A model generated the notes under the pieces. It was not told the origin of the DNA. It saw nothing but the letters and a program-made list of their open reading frames with translations, and ran no database searches. Positions 24,626 through 27,689 of a stretch of DNA of 27,689 bases are shown in pieces. The DNA lies in assembly GCA_026398715.1 (NCBI GenBank), contig JAPLSI010000128.1:1-27689 (forward strand), given 5' to 3'. The stretch's first letter is position 1. Every line of letters begins with the position of its first letter. The DNA is from Gammaproteobacteria bacterium (lineage in GTDB: Bacteria > Pseudomonadota > Gammaproteobacteria > Xanthomonadales > Xanthomonadaceae). Position numbers and translations under genes: made by a program.

Positions 24626-25504
24626 ATGGAGTCCTCAAGCACCCGGGCGGTGATCACGCCGTTCTTCCATGCCGGCAGCAGCACCTGGACCTATCTCGTG
24701 GCCGACCCCGCCAGCGCCAGCGCGCTGGTGATCGACCCGGTGCTCGATTTCGACGCGGCGTCCGGCCGGACCGGCACGGTCTCGGCCCAGGCCGTGCTCG
24801 ACGCGGCCCGCGCGCAGGGCTGCAAGCTCGAATGGATCCTCGAGACCCACGCGCACGCCGACCACCTGTCCGCCGGTGCCTGGCTGCGCAGCGTCGTTCC
24901 CGGAGCCCGCATCGGCATTGGCGAGGGCATTCGTTCGGTGCAGCAAACCTTCCGGTCGGTGTTCAACCTGGGGGAAGGATTTGCGGTGGACGGCTCGCAG
25001 TTCGACCATCTGTTCCGGGACGGCGAGCGGCTGGAGGTCGGCGGCCTTGGCGTGGAGGTCATCGCCACGCCGGGCCACACCAGCGACAGCGTCAGCTACC
25101 TGATCGGCGAAGCCTTGTTCGTGGGTGATTCGCTGTTCATGCCCGACGGCGGCACCGCGCGCTGCGACTTCCCCGGCGGCAGCGCCGCCACGCTGTACGC
25201 ATCGATCCGCCGGCTTTACCAATTGCCCGACGCGACGCGCGTCTTCGTCTGCCACGACTACGGCCCGGGCGGTCGCGCGGTGGCGTCGCAAACGAGCATC
25301 GGCGCGGAGAAATCCTCGAACATCCACCTGACCGCGCAAACTTCGCAGGCCGATTTCGTGGCGTTGCGCGAGGCGCGCGACGCCACCTTGTCCATGCCGG
25401 CGCTGATCCTTCCCTCGGTGCAGGTGAACATCCGAGCGGGACGATTTCCCGAACCCGAACCCAACGGCGTGCGCTACCTGAAACTGCCGTTGGATAGTTT
25501 GTAG
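24626..25504 (+). CDS. ETHE1/Blh-like persulfide dioxygenase (metallo-beta-lactamase fold)
   Basis: A 292-residue metallo-beta-lactamase-fold enzyme. It shows [10 protein letters not shown] (H75, H77, D79, H80), ATPGHTSDS (H151), [19 protein letters not shown] (D168, R179) and VCHDYGPGG (H210). The GTxRCDFxGG segment is typical of the ETHE1/PDO and Blh group, which oxidises glutathione persulfide to sulfite with a mononuclear iron. Xylella-type Blh carries an extra N-terminal DUF442 domain that is absent here. The ribosome site is GGAG 8 bases before the ATG. Its position opposite the BigR-like repressor, with SQR on the other side, fits removal of the persulfide that SQR makes. The next gene follows by 12 bases. 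Confidence 0.92.
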   Translation: MESSSTRAVITPFFHAGSSTWTYLVADPASASALVIDPVLDFDAASGRTGTVSAQAVLDAARAQGCKLEWILETHAHADHLSAGAWLRSVVPGARIGIGEGIRSVQQTFRSVFNLGEGFAVDGSQFDHLFRDGERLEVGGLGVEVIATPGHTSDSVSYLIGEALFVGDSLFMPDGGTARCDFPGGSAATLYASIRRLYQLPDATRVFVCHDYGPGGRAVASQTSIGAEKSSNIHLTAQTSQADFVALREARDATLSMPALILPSVQVNIRAGRFPEPEPNGVRYLKLPLDSL

Positions 25505-25516
25505 GCATACTTCGCC

Positions 25517-27496
25517 ATGACGATAACCAATCAAGACCAGGCGCCCGACACGACTGCCGTCGATCCACTTGTTGCCACGGTCGACTGGCTGCTTTCGAAG
25601 ATGGGCAAGCACATCGTGATGGCCGCGCCTCTTGGCCTGGGCAAGCCCAACCGCCTGCTCAATGCGATTTATCGACGGGTCGCCGCCGACCCATCTCTGA
25701 AGTTGCAGCTTTGCACGGCGCTCTCGCTCGATACGCCGACCGGATCGTCGTCCATCGAGAAGCGTTTCCTCGGCCCTTTCGTCGAACGGCATTTCGGCAC
25801 GGACTATCCCCGGCTCGACTACGCCGTCGCGCAACGACGCGGACAGTTGCCGCCCAACATCCTGGTCGAGGAGTTCTATGTGCAATCGGGCGCGTATCTG
25901 GGCTCCAACCAGGCGCAGACCAGCTACAACTCGCTCAATTACACGCACGTGGCGCGCGCCGTCGCTTCGTTCCACGTCGGCCTGCTGGTGCAGAAGGTGG
26001 CACGCGAGCCCGGCGGCACCCGACTGAGCCTTAGCTGCAATCCCGACCTCACCTTCGACCTGATTACCGAGGTGGAAGCACTGGGCCGGCCGCGTCCCCT
26101 GCTGGTGGCGGAAGTCGATCCTTCGTTGCCGTACATAGGCGGCACCGCCTCGGTCGAGGCCACCTTCTTCGACCGCGTGATCGACCTTCCCGGCCCGACG
26201 CCGAAACTCTTCGCGCTGCCGCGCGAGCCGGTTACCGATGCGGACTTCGCGATTGGCCTGCATGCGAGCACCCTGGTGAAGGACGGCGGCACGTTGCAGA
26301 TCGGGATCGGCTCGCTGTCCGACGCGCTGTGCCACGCGCTGATCCTTCGCCACACGCGAAATGCCGAGTACCTGCAGATGCTTGAAGCCTTGTCGCCCGG
26401 CCTTGCCGCCAGCGACCTGGTACTCAGCCAGGGCGGCACGGGCCCCTTCGTCCAGGGCCTGTACGGTGCCAGCGAGATGGTGAACGACGGCTTCCGCAGC
26501 CTGCACCAGGCGGGCATCCTGCGCCGTCGCGTCGTGGACGATATCGCCGTGATGCAGCGTGTTAATTCGGGCAATGCCACGCCCGAGGACGGCGCCCGCC
26601 TGCTGCGCGAAGGACATTGGCTCAATGGTGGTTTCTACCTGGGCTCGTCCGATCTCTACCACTGGCTCGGAAGCCTTCCGCCCGATCAGGCCGTTGGCAT
26701 GGGCATGACCCGCATCTCGCACATCAATGAACTCTATGGCGGCAACGAGATGCTCGAACGCCTGCAGCGTCGCGACGCGCGCTTCTTCAACACCTGCATG
26801 ATGATGACCGCGCTCGGGTCGGCGGCATCGGATGCACTGGAAGATGGTCGCGTGGTATCCGGCGTGGGCGGCCAGTACAACTTCGTGGCGATGGCGCATG
26901 CGCTGCGCGACGGACGCTCGATCCTGCTGCTTCGCTCCACCCGCCATTCAAAAGGCAACACCGCCTCGAACATCCTCTGGGAATACGGTCACTGCACCAT
27001 TCCCCGCCACTTGCGCGACATAGTCATCACCGAACACGGCATCGCCGACCTTCGCGGCGCGACCGACGAGGATTGCGTGCACGCGATGCTTGCGCTGACG
27101 GCAGCGCCCTTCCAGGCCGGCCTGCTGGCCGCCGCCAAGGCAGGCCTGAAGCTTCACGCCGACTATGTGCTGCCGCCTGCCCTTGCAGCCAATACGATGG
27201 AAAACCTCAACCTGAGGCTGGCGCCCTTTCGGAAGTCAGGACTGTTGCCAGACTATCCACTGGGCTGCGATTTCACCGTGACCGAACAGCGCCTGGTGAA
27301 GGCGCTGTCGTGGCTGAAGTCGGCGACGGAGCGCACGCCGGGCAAGCTCAAGACCATCGTGCGGGCGCTTCGCGCGGATCCCTCACGCGACCCGGAAGCG
27401 ATGCAGCGAATGGATTACCAGCACACGTCCGGATGGCGCGATTGGCTCGAGGCGCGGCTGGTGGCGCTGGCGTTGGAGCGCACTCGAGTCGACTGA
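25517..27496 (+). CDS. Acetyl-CoA hydrolase/transferase-like protein, long form
   Basis: A 659-residue protein of the acetyl-CoA hydrolase / class I CoA-transferase family, much longer than the usual 430-510 residues. The N-terminal half covers about 20-230. A middle segment (about 280-400) seems to be an insertion. The C-terminal domain shows VVSGVGGQYNFVAMAHAL (446-463), RSILLLRSTRHSKG and VITEHGIADLRG. In canonical members a catalytic Glu sits in an S-A-L-E segment shortly before SGVGGQ; here the matching stretch reads T-A-L-G (G434). The usual CoA-transfer chemistry may therefore not apply. This alignment was made by eye. Only 12 bases separate it from the dioxygenase, so the two are probably co-transcribed. 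The ribosome site is weak. Confidence 0.8.
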   Translation: MTITNQDQAPDTTAVDPLVATVDWLLSKMGKHIVMAAPLGLGKPNRLLNAIYRRVAADPSLKLQLCTALSLDTPTGSSSIEKRFLGPFVERHFGTDYPRLDYAVAQRRGQLPPNILVEEFYVQSGAYLGSNQAQTSYNSLNYTHVARAVASFHVGLLVQKVAREPGGTRLSLSCNPDLTFDLITEVEALGRPRPLLVAEVDPSLPYIGGTASVEATFFDRVIDLPGPTPKLFALPREPVTDADFAIGLHASTLVKDGGTLQIGIGSLSDALCHALILRHTRNAEYLQMLEALSPGLAASDLVLSQGGTGPFVQGLYGASEMVNDGFRSLHQAGILRRRVVDDIAVMQRVNSGNATPEDGARLLREGHWLNGGFYLGSSDLYHWLGSLPPDQAVGMGMTRISHINELYGGNEMLERLQRRDARFFNTCMMMTALGSAASDALEDGRVVSGVGGQYNFVAMAHALRDGRSILLLRSTRHSKGNTASNILWEYGHCTIPRHLRDIVITEHGIADLRGATDEDCVHAMLALTAAPFQAGLLAAAKAGLKLHADYVLPPALAANTMENLNLRLAPFRKSGLLPDYPLGCDFTVTEQRLVKALSWLKSATERTPGKLKTIVRALRADPSRDPEAMQRMDYQHTSGWRDWLEARLVALALERTRVD

Positions 27497-27533
27497 ATTG
27501 CTGAGGCGTTGACGCCGCCTGAGTTCTGGGTGG

Positions 27534-27634
27534 GGTGGTGGCCGGTGATCATTTTCTGGGAGAGGTGGTTGCCGGTGATCATTTTGAGTCGCCACACGGG
27601 ATCGGCTTGGTCAAAATAATCCCCGGCCACCACC
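27534..27634. repeat. Three copies of a 22-bp repeat, two direct and one inverted
   Basis: Copies at 27534-27555 and 27564-27585 are direct, 30 bases apart, and identical at 21 of 22 bases (shared core GCCGGTGATCATTTT). A third copy at 27613-27634 is inverted and matches the first at 20 of 22. Closely spaced multiple end repeats of this kind are typical of IS21-like insertion sequence termini, but no transposase lies in the remaining 55 bases. It may be an IS end that continues outside the window, or a remnant. The rest of 27497-27689 has no gene I can support. Confidence 0.6.
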
Positions 27635-27689
27635 TGCCTTCACCTGTGACCAACATCGCTTCAGTGCAACACCCTGCCGTACCGCCGCC

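Noticed and set aside
24635..26947. Long minus-strand open frame opposite the dioxygenase and acetyl-CoA hydrolase-like genes
   Set aside because: The composition is typical of an antisense shadow (His/Arg/Gly-rich, no motifs), while both plus-strand genes have clear family motifs.
27505..27516. GGCG-TTGA-CGCC hairpin after the acetyl-CoA hydrolase-like gene as a terminator
   Set aside because: Only a 4-bp stem and no T tract follow, so it cannot be supported as a terminator.

Overview
The window is 27.7 kb of GC-rich, densely coding chromosome, most likely from a gammaproteobacterium of the Xanthomonadales (Lysobacter/Rhodanobacter-like). This rests on base composition, the clustering of gap, pgk, pyk and a class I fructose-bisphosphate aldolase, and the protein flavour. 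It is an inference from reading, not a database result. I see 24 protein genes, no rRNA or tRNA, no CRISPR array and no intact transposase. No gene-free stretch exceeds 300 bases.

Left part (1-8700): a pair of short hairpin repeats, a small Rieske protein divergent from a small membrane protein, a fumarylacetoacetase-family hydrolase, mscL with a clear terminator, a secreted M28 zinc peptidase, and a TrmH/SpoU rRNA/tRNA methyltransferase. A two-gene HAE1-type RND efflux operon (lipoprotein adaptor then permease) follows on the minus strand, without an outer-membrane factor.

Middle part (8700-17680): lower-glycolysis genes on the minus strand in the order gap, pgk, pyk, fba as transcribed. 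They are interrupted by a GNAT acetyltransferase plus Sua5/TsaC pair on the plus strand and by a secreted protein resembling a TonB C-terminal domain. gap is divergent from ompW. Their shared spacer carries an FNR-type palindrome inside a larger 13-bp inverted repeat. An S1/P1-type zinc nuclease follows ompW.

Right part (17681-27496): the most interesting region, a sulfide/persulfide-responsive locus. A BigR/SqrR/YgaV-type ArsR repressor, with cysteines at 42 and 108, sits divergent from an ETHE1-like persulfide dioxygenase. The spacer has two tandem TTAG-N6-CTAA palindromes lying over a strong promoter. Downstream of the repressor, on the minus strand, come a type I sulfide:quinone oxidoreductase, a stand-alone YgaP-type (DUF2892) membrane protein, an RND adaptor lipoprotein, an RND permease and an OsmC-family protein. 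The last four are joined by a very short gap or overlapping start/stop codons. Downstream of the dioxygenase is a long acetyl-CoA hydrolase/transferase-like protein that seems to lack the family's catalytic glutamate. Together this looks like sulfide oxidation coupled to an RND exporter for an unknown, perhaps sulfur-containing, substrate.

The right edge (27497-27689) is non-coding. It holds two direct and one inverted copy of a 22-bp repeat, reminiscent of the terminal repeats of an insertion sequence whose body is not in view.
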